NCBI RefSeq assembly: GCF_003946915.1
Contig: NZ_RPOC01000008.1
Coordinates: forward strand, 155,097-219,096
Direction of reading: 5' to 3'
Source of the DNA: Flavobacterium ustbae
GTDB taxonomy: Bacteria > Bacteroidota > Bacteroidia > Flavobacteriales > Flavobacteriaceae
DNA length: 64,000 nucleotides
Shown: piece by piece, positions 44,333 through 53,934 of the stretch
Layout of the letters: the number at the start of each line of letters is the position of its first letter
How positions within the stretch are numbered: the stretch's first letter is position 1
Translations under genes and position numbers: made by a program
The notes under the pieces: generated by a model
What the model was told of the DNA's origin: nothing
Database searches by the model: none
Seen by the model: the letters and a program-made list of their open reading frames with translations, nothing else

Positions 44333-44842
44333 ATGAAAAAAGGATTTTACCTGATGGTTTTATTTATATGTTTTTCTGCTTCATCTTTTGCTCAAGAAGC
44401 AGTTGAAAAAGCAACTCCGCCGGCTGGTAATGCTTTAGTTGGGGATTACTATGGAGAAAATATTTCGAATGCTATAGTAGACAAGGCAATTTCAGTTGAA
44501 GATTTGGAAAGGGATTTAAAAACTGCAAACAAAATAGAAAGTGTTGCTGTAAAAGGAGAAGTGACGGATGTGTGTCCGAAAAGAGGATGCTGGGTAAGTG
44601 TAAAGACTGAAAACGGAGCTTCTTTCTTTGTTAAAATGAAAGATTATGCTTTTTTTGTTCCGACTGCATTAAAAGGTAAGAATGTGGTTTTAGAGGGAGA
44701 TGTAGAAAGAAAAGTCACATCTGTAGAAGATTTGAAGCACTATGCAAAAGACGCTAAAAAAACGAAGGCAGAAATAGATGCTATTACAATGCCAAAAGAA
44801 GAAATTCGTTTTTTAGCGAACGGAATTAAAGTTGTAAAATAA
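44333..44842 (+). CDS. Exported DUF4920 protein
   Basis: 169 residues. Signal peptide ending SASSFA, mature from about residue 21. The domain of DUF4920 has the signature GEVTDVCPKRGCWVSV near 80-95 with two cysteines, and FFVKMKDYAFFVPTALKGKNVVLEGDVERK, which resembles an OB fold. Bacteroidota proteins of this family are periplasmic and of unknown role; the CPKRGCW cysteines could bind metal. A terminator separates it from the convergent SPOR gene. Confidence 0.85.
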   Translation: MKKGFYLMVLFICFSASSFAQEAVEKATPPAGNALVGDYYGENISNAIVDKAISVEDLERDLKTANKIESVAVKGEVTDVCPKRGCWVSVKTENGASFFVKMKDYAFFVPTALKGKNVVLEGDVERKVTSVEDLKHYAKDAKKTKAEIDAITMPKEEIRFLANGIKVVK

Positions 44843-44910
44843 CTTAAAAAATAAGATGATTTTAACAGACAATCTGGAGTAATAGATTTTAAGATGTCTT
44901 GAATTAAAAC

Positions 44911-44942
44911 AAAAAAAGCGAGATTTTTATCTCGCTTTTTTT
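44911..44942. terminator. Bidirectional terminator between DUF4920 and SPOR genes
   Basis: Perfect AAAAAAAGCGAGAT / ATCTCGCTTTTTTT arms with a 4-nt loop. Confidence 0.92.
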
Positions 44943-44954
44943 GTTTTGGAATTA

Positions 44955-45344
44955 TTATCTTCCTGGTTTAAGTAAAAAAACACTTTTGTATCTTTTTTTA
45001 ATCTCTACCAAATTTCTTTCGGCTTCAATACGGGTTTTAAAATTTCCAACAATTACTTTGTAATTAGGAGTGCTAAAAATGATAGTTCCGTCAATATTTG
45101 AATTTTCTCTTTTGAAATCCGATAACGTTTTTTTTGCCTCTTCGCTTTTGCCGCTAAAGATTTGAATTCTATAAGTATCGTTTGTATTTATTGACGTGTT
45201 AATTTTACGCTTCTCGTTTAATAATTGCTCAAATTTAGGATCTTGATTCAATGTTAAATTTTGGTCTTGAGCGTTAATATTGTGTGCCAAAGCAATCGTT
45301 GTAATTGTTAAGAAAAGATTTTTTGAAGGACTTAAAATTCTCAT
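44955..45344 (-). CDS. Exported SPOR domain protein
   Basis: 129 residues from the ATG at 45344 (MRILSPSKN), which gives a proper signal peptide ending NINAQ. A SPOR domain closes the protein: TYRIQIFSGKSEEAKKTLSDF and YKVIVGNFKTRIEAERNLVEIKKRYKSVFLLK. SPOR domains bind denuded peptidoglycan, so it should act in the periplasm, perhaps at division sites. Divergent from the act operon. Confidence 0.86.
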   Translation of the reverse strand: MRILSPSKNLFLTITTIALAHNINAQDQNLTLNQDPKFEQLLNEKRKINTSINTNDTYRIQIFSGKSEEAKKTLSDFKRENSNIDGTIIFSTPNYKVIVGNFKTRIEAERNLVEIKKRYKSVFLLKPGR

Positions 45345-45468
45345 AATGTGATGGTTTTTATGCAAAAATACTATTTAAAGTTTGAGAGTAAAATTTTAAT
45401 ATTATTTAGAATTGATATAAATTGATAATTAAGACTATTTTAAGGTTTTGAGAATAGCTCATAAGTCG

Positions 45469-45476
45469 TATTTTTG
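45469..45476 (+). promoter_or_regulatory. Promoter -7 box of the act-cox operon
   Basis: TATTTTTG, with a leader of about 85 bases to the actA start. The upstream in-frame GTG at 45476 overlaps this box and is not a start. Confidence 0.6.
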
Positions 45477-45565
45477 TGGCAAGTTTTAAAAAAGGGTATA
45501 GATTTATACTGGATTTAGTACAGAAAAAATCATACCAAAAATTAGTAGACAATTATTTATACTAT

Positions 45566-46897
45566 ATGAAAAAGGTGGGTAACCATAATTCGATCTCAAG
45601 AAAATTACTGCTTGGCTTATCGCTAACGTTAATTTTCTCCCTAACTTCATTTGCTCAAGAAGCTGCTGCTCCGGCGGCGCCTGAAGCTGCCGCTGCTCCA
45701 GCTGCAGGAGGCGGTGATCCAGTAAAAGGGAAAGAACTTTTTAATGCAAATTGCGCTGCATGTCACAAATTAGATGCTAAATCAACCGGTCCAGCTTTAA
45801 GAGGGGTCGCAGATAAGCATGATAGAGCTTGGCTTTACAAATGGGTGCATAACAGTTCTGACATGATTAAGTCAGGTGATGCTGTTGCTGTTAAACTTTT
45901 TGAGGAAAATAACAAAGCTGTTATGACTTCGTTTCCTCAATTGTCTGAAGGAGATATTGATAACATTTTAGCTTATACTTCTGAACCAAAAGCTGAGCCT
46001 GCTGCGGCTGCGGCTGGTGGTGCAACTCCTCCAGGGACAAATGTTCAGGATGGAGCTATATCAAATAATATTATTTTAGGAGCTCTTGCTCTTGTAATGG
46101 CTATCTTAGTAGTTATGTTGTTCATGGTGAACAAAGTGTTAACGAAAGTAGCAAATAAAAACGGCATTGAAGTTGCTCCAAAAGAAGCTAGAACTCCAAT
46201 TTGGAAAGCTTTCGCTAAAAACCAATTCTTGGTTTTGGTAACTGCAATTTTCTTGCTTTTGGCGAGTGGTTATTTTGTTTATGGATACTTAATGCAAGTA
46301 GGTGTAGATCAGAATTATGAGCCAATTCAGCCAATTCACTATTCTCACAAAATTCATGCTGGTGATAACGAGATCAATTGTAAATATTGCCACTCTGCTG
46401 CTCGTGTAAGTAAAACGGCTGGTATTCCTTCTTTGAATGTTTGTATGAACTGCCATAAAAATATTTCTGAGGTTGCAGAAACGACTGCTACAGCTGAGTA
46501 CAGCAAAGCTTTTTATGATGGTGAAATCCAAAAATTATACGATGCTGTTGGATGGGATAAAACTAAACAAGCTTATACTGGAAAAACAAAACCTGTAAAA
46601 TGGGTTCGTATTCATAACTTGCCTGACTTTGTTTACTTCAATCACTCTCAACACGTTTCTGTTGCTGGTATCGAATGTCAAACTTGTCACGGACCAGTAC
46701 AAGAATTTGAAATCATGAAGCAGTACTCTAAATTAACAATGGGATGGTGTGTTGATTGCCATAGAAAAACTGATGTTAAGATGGAAGGTAATGCTTACTA
46801 TGACAAAATTCATGCTGAACTTTCTAAAAAATACGGTGTAGAGAAATTAACTGCAGCGCAAATGGGAGGTTTAGAGTGTGGTAAATGCCACTATTAA
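45566..46897 (+). CDS. actA: Alternative complex III subunit ActA, hexaheme cytochrome c
   Basis: 443 residues from the ATG at 45566. A signal peptide ends near SFAQ (residue 30), then an Ala/Pro linker. A first mono-heme domain (CAACH near 63-67) leads to two membrane helices, about 170-235. The second part has five more CxxCH motifs (CKYCH, CMNCH, CQTCH, CVDCH, CGKCH). So there are six heme c sites. It passes electrons from menaquinol oxidation in ActB/ActC toward the oxidase. First gene of an eight-gene operon. Confidence 0.94.
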   Translation: MKKVGNHNSISRKLLLGLSLTLIFSLTSFAQEAAAPAAPEAAAAPAAGGGDPVKGKELFNANCAACHKLDAKSTGPALRGVADKHDRAWLYKWVHNSSDMIKSGDAVAVKLFEENNKAVMTSFPQLSEGDIDNILAYTSEPKAEPAAAAAGGATPPGTNVQDGAISNNIILGALALVMAILVVMLFMVNKVLTKVANKNGIEVAPKEARTPIWKAFAKNQFLVLVTAIFLLLASGYFVYGYLMQVGVDQNYEPIQPIHYSHKIHAGDNEINCKYCHSAARVSKTAGIPSLNVCMNCHKNISEVAETTATAEYSKAFYDGEIQKLYDAVGWDKTKQAYTGKTKPVKWVRIHNLPDFVYFNHSQHVSVAGIECQTCHGPVQEFEIMKQYSKLTMGWCVDCHRKTDVKMEGNAYYDKIHAELSKKYGVEKLTAAQMGGLECGKCHY

Positions 46898-46929
46898 TCG
46901 ATTTATTAAGATTTTAATATATATATACA

Positions 46930-49900
46930 ATGTCATCAAACAAAAAATACTGGAAAAGTGTTGAAGAGCTAGAAAATAGCTCTATTGTTGAGGCGCTTAG
47001 AAATAACGAGTTTGTTGAAGAAATTCCTACTGATGAGTTTTTGGGTAACGCTGATGCTTTATCTACATCAGGAACTTCACGTCGTGACTTTTTAAAGTAC
47101 GTAGGGTTTAGTACGGCGGCTGTAACATTAGCTGCTTGCGAAGGTCCTGTTCACAAGTCTATCCCTTATGTATTACAACCAGAACAAATCATTCCTGGTG
47201 TTGCAGATTATTATGCAACTACAGTTTTTGATGGATTTGATTTTGCTAATCTTTTGGTGAAAACTCGTGAGGGTCGTCCAATTAAAATTGAAAACAATAC
47301 AATTGCTGGAGCTAAATTTGCAGCTAATGCAAGAATTCATGCATCTATTTTAGGATTGTATGATAGCGCTCGTTTGAAAGAACCAAAAGTAGACGGAAAA
47401 GATTCTTCTTGGTATGCAGTTGATTTAAAAATCAAATCAAGCTTAGCTGATGCAAAAGCAAAAGGTGGACAAGTGGTATTATTAACTAATACTTTAGCAA
47501 GTCCATCTACTGAAAAATTAATTGCAGAGTTTATTGCAAAAAATCCAAACGCTAAGCATGTAGTATATGATGCGGTTTCATCATCTGAAGCTTTAGATGC
47601 TTTTGAAGCTGCGTATGGTCAAAGAGCTTTAGTTGATTACGATTTCTCAAAAGCTTCTTTAATTGTATCTGTTGGTGCTGATTTCTTAGGAGACTGGCAA
47701 GGAGGTGGATACGATTCTGGATATGCAAAAGGACGTATTCCTCAAAATGGAAAAATGTCTCGTCACTTCCAGTTTGAATCAAATATGACATTATCTGGAG
47801 CAGCTGCTGATAAGCGTGTTCCAATGACTACAGCTGCTCAAAAACAAGCTTTAGTTCAAATTTATAATATCGTTGTAGGTGCTTCTGTTCCTGTTTCTTT
47901 GGAAGGTGCATTTAAGACTGAAGTAGTAAAAGCTGCTCAGCAACTTAAAGCTGCTGGTTCAAAAGGAGTTTTAGTATCTGGAATTGAAGATAAAAATGCT
48001 CAATTATTAGTTTTAGCTATCAATCAAGCATTGGCTAGTGAAGCTTTTAATACTGCTGGAGCAAGACAAATTAGAAAAGGTTCTAATGCTGTAGTTGCAC
48101 AGTTAATTAAAGATTTGAACGCAGGAAGTGTTCATACTTTAATTATGAGTGGAGTTAATCCTGTTTACACTTTGGCTGATTCAGCTTCTTTTGTATCTGG
48201 ATTGAAAAAAGTTAAAACATCAGTTGCTTTTTCATTAAAAGAAGATGAAACTGCATCAATCGTTTCAATTGCTGCGCCAGCTCCTCACTATTTAGAGTCT
48301 TGGGGGGATCTTGAGCTTACAAGTGGAACATACAGCTTAACTCAGCCTACAATCCGTCCGATCTTTAATACAAAACAATTTCAAGATGTTTTATTGTCAG
48401 TAAATGGTACAGCAGGTACTTTTTATGACTATTTAAAAACAAATTCTGGAGCTTATACTACAGGAGCTTCTTGGAATAAAGTATTACATGATGGTGTAGC
48501 TATTCTTGGATCTTCAGTATTGACTGGAGGTGCTATTGATGCTGCTTCTGCTGCAAATGCTGTTGCAAAATCTAAATCTGCTGGTGAGTTTGAATTAGTA
48601 TTATATACTAAAACTGGATTAGGAGATGGTCAGCACGCTAACAACCCTTGGTTACAAGAGTTCCCAGATCCAATTACAAGAGTTTCTTGGGATAACTATG
48701 TTACAGTTTCTAATGCAGATGCTAAAAAACTTGGATTATCAAACGAAATTGTTGCTAATGGAGGTTTAGATGGTAGTTATGCTACTCTTACTGTTGATGG
48801 AGTTAAATTGGAAAATGTTCCAGTTATCGTTCAGCCAGGACAAGCAGTTGGAACTTTAGGTCTAGCTCTTGGTTACGGTCGTAAAGCGGCTCTAAAAGAA
48901 GAAATGCAAGTAGGTTTAAATGCTTACGCTTTATATAAAGGTTTCAATAGTGTTCAATCTGTTTCTATTGCAAAGGCTGCTGGAGTACATGAGTTTGCTT
49001 GTGTTCAAGGTCAGAAAACTTTGATGGGAAGAGGAGATATTATTAAAGAAACTTCTTTAGAAATATTCAATACTAAAGATGCTGAACATTGGAATGAAAA
49101 ACCAATGGTATCTTTAGATCACCAAGAAGTTGAAGCTACAACTGTAGATTTATGGGAATCATTTGATCGTACAACTGGTCACCACTTCAACCTTTCAATC
49201 GACTTAAATGCTTGTACTGGTTGTGGAGCTTGTGTTATCGCTTGTCACGCTGAAAACAACGTTCCAGTTGTAGGTAAAGCAGAGGTAAGAAGAAGCCGTG
49301 ATATGCACTGGTTGCGTATTGATAGATACTATTCTTCTGAAAGCACTTTTGAAGGTGATAACGAAAGAAAAGAAGGAATTGCAGGTTTATCTAGTTCATT
49401 ATCTACATTTAATGAAATGGAAAATCCAGGAGATAATCCACAAGTAGCATTCCAACCAGTAATGTGTCAGCACTGTAACCATGCACCTTGTGAAACAGTT
49501 TGTCCTGTTGCTGCAACTTCTCACGGTCGTCAAGGTCAAAACCACATGGCTTATAACAGATGTGTTGGTACTCGTTACTGTGCAAACAACTGTCCTTATA
49601 AAGTTCGTCGTTTCAACTGGTTCTTGTACAACAAAAACAGTGAATTCGATTATCATATGAATGACGATTTAGGTCGTATGGTATTAAACCCAGACGTAAA
49701 CGTTCGTTCTCGTGGAGTTATGGAAAAATGTTCTTTCTGTATCCAAAGTACTCAGGCTGTAATTCTTCAAGCAAAACGTGAAGGTAGAGTAGTAGCGAAA
49801 GATGAGTTCAACAATGCTTGTGCTTGTTCTGCAGCTTGTTCTTCTGGAGCTATGGTCTTTGGAGACGTAAATGATAAAGAAAGTGAAGTTGCTAAATTAG

Positions 49901-49986
49901 CTGAAAGCGAAAGAGCTTATCACTTATTAGAGCATGTTGGTACAAAACCAAACGTTTTCTATCATGTAAAAGTTAGAAACACTTAG
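46930..49986 (+). CDS. actB: Alternative complex III subunit ActB, molybdopterin-like/FeS fusion
   Basis: 1018 residues. An internal Tat signal, TSRRDFLKYVGFSTAAVTLAAC, near residues 50-71 drives export. A molybdopterin oxidoreductase-like domain follows to about 740, in a form that carries no cofactor in known complexes. The C-terminal part is ferredoxin-like with CTGCGACVIACH near 760, CQHCNHAPCETVC near 855, CVGTRYCANNC near 880 and CSFC, giving up to four Fe-S clusters. ActB delivers electrons to the ActA hemes. Confidence 0.94.
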   Translation: MSSNKKYWKSVEELENSSIVEALRNNEFVEEIPTDEFLGNADALSTSGTSRRDFLKYVGFSTAAVTLAACEGPVHKSIPYVLQPEQIIPGVADYYATTVFDGFDFANLLVKTREGRPIKIENNTIAGAKFAANARIHASILGLYDSARLKEPKVDGKDSSWYAVDLKIKSSLADAKAKGGQVVLLTNTLASPSTEKLIAEFIAKNPNAKHVVYDAVSSSEALDAFEAAYGQRALVDYDFSKASLIVSVGADFLGDWQGGGYDSGYAKGRIPQNGKMSRHFQFESNMTLSGAAADKRVPMTTAAQKQALVQIYNIVVGASVPVSLEGAFKTEVVKAAQQLKAAGSKGVLVSGIEDKNAQLLVLAINQALASEAFNTAGARQIRKGSNAVVAQLIKDLNAGSVHTLIMSGVNPVYTLADSASFVSGLKKVKTSVAFSLKEDETASIVSIAAPAPHYLESWGDLELTSGTYSLTQPTIRPIFNTKQFQDVLLSVNGTAGTFYDYLKTNSGAYTTGASWNKVLHDGVAILGSSVLTGGAIDAASAANAVAKSKSAGEFELVLYTKTGLGDGQHANNPWLQEFPDPITRVSWDNYVTVSNADAKKLGLSNEIVANGGLDGSYATLTVDGVKLENVPVIVQPGQAVGTLGLALGYGRKAALKEEMQVGLNAYALYKGFNSVQSVSIAKAAGVHEFACVQGQKTLMGRGDIIKETSLEIFNTKDAEHWNEKPMVSLDHQEVEATTVDLWESFDRTTGHHFNLSIDLNACTGCGACVIACHAENNVPVVGKAEVRRSRDMHWLRIDRYYSSESTFEGDNERKEGIAGLSSSLSTFNEMENPGDNPQVAFQPVMCQHCNHAPCETVCPVAATSHGRQGQNHMAYNRCVGTRYCANNCPYKVRRFNWFLYNKNSEFDYHMNDDLGRMVLNPDVNVRSRGVMEKCSFCIQSTQAVILQAKREGRVVAKDEFNNACACSAACSSGAMVFGDVNDKESEVAKLAESERAYHLLEHVGTKPNVFYHVKVRNT

Positions 49987-50018
49987 TAAATTATTAATAA
50001 GAAACAATATAAAGGATT

Positions 50019-51422
50019 ATGTCGTCTCACTACGAAGCACCCATTAGAAAACCTTTAGTTATAGGTGATAAATCATATCATGATGTAACTGTAGATGTGG
50101 CAGCGCCTGTTGAAGGACCTGCAAATAAACAATGGTGGATTGTATTTTCAATCGCATTAATAGCCTTCCTTTGGGGGTTAGGTTGTATAATTTACACCGT
50201 ATCTACCGGTATCGGAACATGGGGATTAAATAAAACAGTTGGCTGGGCTTGGGATATTACTAACTTCGTTTGGTGGGTTGGTATTGGTCACGCTGGAACA
50301 TTAATTTCTGCGGTATTATTACTTTTCCGTCAGCGTTGGAGAATGGCGATTAACCGTTCTGCAGAAGCAATGACCATTTTCTCTGTTGTACAAGCAGGTT
50401 TATTTCCAATTATTCACATGGGACGTCCATGGTTAGCATACTGGGTATTACCTATTCCAAACCAATTTGGATCTTTATGGGTAAACTTTAACTCACCATT
50501 ACTTTGGGACGTATTCGCGATTTCAACGTATCTTTCAGTATCATTAGTTTTCTGGTGGACTGGTTTATTGCCTGACTTTGCAATGCTACGTGATAGAGCT
50601 ATAACTCCATTTAACAAAAGAGTTTATTCTATCTTAAGTTTTGGATGGAGCGGTAGAGCAAAAGATTGGCAACGTTTTGAAGAAGTATCTTTAGTACTTG
50701 CTGGTTTAGCTACTCCTCTTGTACTTTCTGTACACACCATTGTATCTATGGACTTTGCTACTTCGGTAATTCCAGGATGGCATACAACAATTTTCCCTCC
50801 ATACTTCGTTGCTGGAGCGGTATTCTCAGGATTCGCAATGGTAAACACATTGTTGATTGTTATGAGAAAAGTTTCTAACCTTGAAGCATACATCACATTA
50901 CAGCATATCGAGTTAATGAATATCATTATCATGATTACTGGATCTATTGTAGGTGTGGCTTACATCACTGAGTTATTCGTAGCTTGGTATTCAGGTGTAG
51001 AATATGAGCAATACGCATTCTTAAACAGAGCTACAGGACCTTACTGGTGGGCATATTGGTCAATGATGACTTGTAACGTATTCTCTCCTCAGTTTATGTG
51101 GTTCAAAAAATTAAGAACAAGTATCATGTTCTCATTTATCATCTCGATTGTAGTAAACATCGGTATGTGGTTTGAAAGATTCGTAATTATTGTTACTTCT
51201 TTACATAGAGATTACCTTCCATCTTCTTGGACAATGTTCTCACCAACATTTGTTGATATTGGAATTTTCATTGGAACAATTGGTTTCTTCTTTGTATTGT
51301 TTTTATTATACTCTAGAACATTCCCTGTAATTGCTCAGGCAGAGGTTAAAACAATTTTGAAAGGAACTGGAGATAATTACATTAGAGAAAGAGCAAACAG
51401 TAAAGATTCACATCATGAGTAA
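50019..51422 (+). CDS. actC: Alternative complex III subunit ActC, NrfD-like quinol subunit
   Basis: 467 residues with about ten hydrophobic helices, in the NrfD/polysulfide reductase family. FVWWVGIGHAGTLISAVLLLFRQ near residues 87-109 is typical of the quinol-oxidising subunit. Inner membrane; it should oxidise menaquinol and may move protons. It overlaps actD by 8 bp. Confidence 0.93.
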   Translation: MSSHYEAPIRKPLVIGDKSYHDVTVDVAAPVEGPANKQWWIVFSIALIAFLWGLGCIIYTVSTGIGTWGLNKTVGWAWDITNFVWWVGIGHAGTLISAVLLLFRQRWRMAINRSAEAMTIFSVVQAGLFPIIHMGRPWLAYWVLPIPNQFGSLWVNFNSPLLWDVFAISTYLSVSLVFWWTGLLPDFAMLRDRAITPFNKRVYSILSFGWSGRAKDWQRFEEVSLVLAGLATPLVLSVHTIVSMDFATSVIPGWHTTIFPPYFVAGAVFSGFAMVNTLLIVMRKVSNLEAYITLQHIELMNIIIMITGSIVGVAYITELFVAWYSGVEYEQYAFLNRATGPYWWAYWSMMTCNVFSPQFMWFKKLRTSIMFSFIISIVVNIGMWFERFVIIVTSLHRDYLPSSWTMFSPTFVDIGIFIGTIGFFFVLFLLYSRTFPVIAQAEVKTILKGTGDNYIRERANSKDSHHE

Positions 51423-51939
51423 TAAAGTAATATACGCCATTTATAATGACGATGACGTTTTGATGAATGCAGTAAAGAAAACTAGAGCTGCTCATCATCA
51501 TATTGAAGAGGTTTTTACTCCATTCCCAGTTCACGGATTGGATAAAGCCATGGGATTAGCACCAACAAGATTAGCAATATGTGCTTTTTTATATGGATGT
51601 GTTGGTATTTCTGTTGCAACAACTATGATGGGATACATCATGATTCATGACTGGCCACAGGATATTGGAGGTAAACCAAGTTTTAGTTTTATCCAAAATA
51701 TGCCATCTTTTGTGCCAATTATGTTTGAGATGACAGTATTTTTTGCGGCTCACTTAATGGTAATTACTTTTTACATGAGAAGTAGATTATGGCCATTTAA
51801 AGAAGCTGAAAACCCTGATGTAAGAACAACAGATGACCACTTTTTAATGGAGGTTGCTGTAAATGATAACGAGGCTGAATTGGTTTCTTTCTTTGAAGGA
51901 ACTGGAGCTGTTGAAGTTAAAGTAATAGAAAAGAATTAA
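51415..51939 (+). CDS. actD: Alternative complex III subunit ActD (DUF3341)
   Basis: 174 residues, DUF3341. Two membrane helices (about 58-76 and 103-122) with a cytosolic N-terminal domain that starts VIYAIYNDDDVLMNAVKKTRAAHH. PVHGLDKAMGLAPTRL near residues 38-53 is characteristic. A structural subunit of the complex. It starts inside the actC end. Confidence 0.92.
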   Translation: MSNKVIYAIYNDDDVLMNAVKKTRAAHHHIEEVFTPFPVHGLDKAMGLAPTRLAICAFLYGCVGISVATTMMGYIMIHDWPQDIGGKPSFSFIQNMPSFVPIMFEMTVFFAAHLMVITFYMRSRLWPFKEAENPDVRTTDDHFLMEVAVNDNEAELVSFFEGTGAVEVKVIEKN

Positions 51940-51947
51940 TTGTAGCT

Positions 51948-52493
51948 ATGAAAAGGATATATAAAATAACACTTTTAGTTGGTATAACTATTTTAGTTTC
52001 ATCTTGCCACAATAATTCGGCACCGAACTATCAGTATTTCCCAAATATGTATGAGTCTGTTGCTTACGAGCCGTATACAGAAGCTAAAATATTTAAGGGA
52101 GGAAAAGAAGGACAGCTTCCTGTTGCAGGAACTATTAATAGAGGTTTTGAACCTTATGAATACGAAAATTCAACTGCTGGTTATGAATTAGCAAAAGCTA
52201 ATTTAAAATCTCCTTTGGATTCTATCGAAAAAAATTCTGGAAAAGGTAAAGAGCTTTTCGAGATTTACTGTATGAGTTGCCATGGTGCAACTGGTAACGG
52301 TAAAGGTAAATTGGTTGAAAGAGAGAAATTTCTTGGAGTACCTAGCTATAAAGACAGAGAAATCACAGAAGGAAGTATCTTTCATGTTGAGACTTATGGT
52401 TTAAATGCAATGGGTTCACATGCAAATCAATTAAGTGCTCACGAACGTTGGTTAGTTGCTGACTATGTTCTGAAACTAAAAAGCCAATTATAA
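51948..52493 (+). CDS. actE: Alternative complex III subunit ActE, mono-heme lipoprotein
   Basis: 181 residues. Lipoprotein signal with lipobox VSSC near residue 20, then a cytochrome c domain with CMSCH near residues 108-112. NYFP-type ligands follow the usual pattern and a Met or His likely forms the second ligand. It sits on the periplasmic side and accepts electrons from ActA. Starts 8 bp after actD. Confidence 0.92.
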   Translation: MKRIYKITLLVGITILVSSCHNNSAPNYQYFPNMYESVAYEPYTEAKIFKGGKEGQLPVAGTINRGFEPYEYENSTAGYELAKANLKSPLDSIEKNSGKGKELFEIYCMSCHGATGNGKGKLVEREKFLGVPSYKDREITEGSIFHVETYGLNAMGSHANQLSAHERWLVADYVLKLKSQL

Positions 52494-52520
52494 TTGTTGA
52501 ACAAACTGATCGTAATAGAT

Positions 52521-53915
52521 ATGTATACATTTTCAAGTAAATTAAAAACTTTTTCTATCATCTTAATGGCCGTTGGTCTATTAGGAATTGGGTATGGTTT
52601 TTTAAGTGCACCAAAAGATATTCAAGAAGTTGAAAAAATACTAGCTGCAGATGAACATGGTTCACATGGTGCTGCACATGAAGAAAAAGCGGAGGCATCT
52701 CACAAAGAAGCAGGTCATCATGAGGCTGCTGAAGCATCACATGATGCTCATAAAGGAGCAGCGCATGCAGAAGTTTCTGGTGCAAATGAACACGAAAAAC
52801 ATTTAGAGCACGTATTACACCAATTGCAAAATAAGCCTTGGTCTGCTGTATATGTAGCCTGTATTTTCTTTTTACTGCTTTCAATGGGAGTTTTAGCTTT
52901 CTACGCTATTCAACAAGTTGCTCAAGCAGGTTGGTCTCCAGTTTTATTTAGAGTAATGCAGGGTATAACGGCTTACTTACCAGCTGGTTCTATCATCTTC
53001 TTTATACTTTTAGTATTATGTGGATTACACTTTAATCATATTTTTGTATGGTTAGGTGATGGAGTTACTGATCCTAAAAACCCAAATTATGATGCTATCA
53101 TTGCTGGAAAATCAGGTTACTTAAATTTTCCTTTCTGGATCGTAAGAGCAGCTATTTTCTTAGCAGGATGGAATTTATACCGTTATATTTCTAGAAAAAA
53201 CTGTTTAGCTCAAGACGAAGCTAATGATGATCTTTACTACAAAAAGAACTTCAAAGCTTCTGCAGGATTTTTAGTATTCTTCATTGTTTCTGAGTCTATC
53301 ATGTCTTGGGATTGGATTATGTCATTTGATCCACACTGGTTTAGTACATTATTTGGATGGTATGTATTTGCATCATTTTTTGTAAGTGGAATTACTGCTA
53401 TTGCATTAGTAACTATTTACTTAAAATCAAAAGGATATTTAGAGTATGTAAATACAAGTCATATCCATGATTTAGCTAAGTTCATGTTTGGTATTAGTGT
53501 ATTCTGGACTTATTTATGGTTCTCTCAATTTATGTTGATTTGGTACGCTAACATTCCAGAAGAGGTAACTTATTTTGTAACAAGAATTCAATTATATAAC
53601 CTTCCTTTCTTTGGAGCGGTTGTTATGAACTTTGTTTTCCCATTATTAATATTAATCAATACTGACTTTAAACGTCTTAACTGGGTTGTTGTTATGGCTG
53701 GTATTGTGATATTATTAGGTCATTATGTTGATTTCTTTAATATGATTATGCCTGGTACAGTAGGAGACAAATGGTTTATTGGAGTTCCTGAAATTGCATC
53801 GATTCTTTTCTTCTTAGGTTTATTTATATTTGTTGTGTTTAATGCATTAACTAAATCTCCTTTGCTTGCAAAAAGAAATCCTTTCATCGAAGAAAGTAAA
53901 CATTTTCATTATTAA
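52521..53915 (+). CDS. actF: Alternative complex III subunit ActF with a histidine-rich insert
   Basis: 464 residues from the ATG at 52521; an in-frame TTG at 52494 touches the actE stop and is less likely. Related to ActC, with about ten membrane helices. After the first helix is a roughly 60-residue hydrophilic stretch (about 46-105) that holds 13 histidines, with Glu and Ala. It could bind metal, but this is an inference. The rest is NrfD-like (SESIMSWDWIMSFDPHW). Confidence 0.92.
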   Translation: MYTFSSKLKTFSIILMAVGLLGIGYGFLSAPKDIQEVEKILAADEHGSHGAAHEEKAEASHKEAGHHEAAEASHDAHKGAAHAEVSGANEHEKHLEHVLHQLQNKPWSAVYVACIFFLLLSMGVLAFYAIQQVAQAGWSPVLFRVMQGITAYLPAGSIIFFILLVLCGLHFNHIFVWLGDGVTDPKNPNYDAIIAGKSGYLNFPFWIVRAAIFLAGWNLYRYISRKNCLAQDEANDDLYYKKNFKASAGFLVFFIVSESIMSWDWIMSFDPHWFSTLFGWYVFASFFVSGITAIALVTIYLKSKGYLEYVNTSHIHDLAKFMFGISVFWTYLWFSQFMLIWYANIPEEVTYFVTRIQLYNLPFFGAVVMNFVFPLLILINTDFKRLNWVVVMAGIVILLGHYVDFFNMIMPGTVGDKWFIGVPEIASILFFLGLFIFVVFNALTKSPLLAKRNPFIEESKHFHY

Positions 53916-53934
53916 TATTTAAAGAAGTAAACAG

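Noticed and set aside
45476..45565. Upstream GTG extension of actA
   Set aside because: It starts in the promoter -7 box and would bury the signal peptide.
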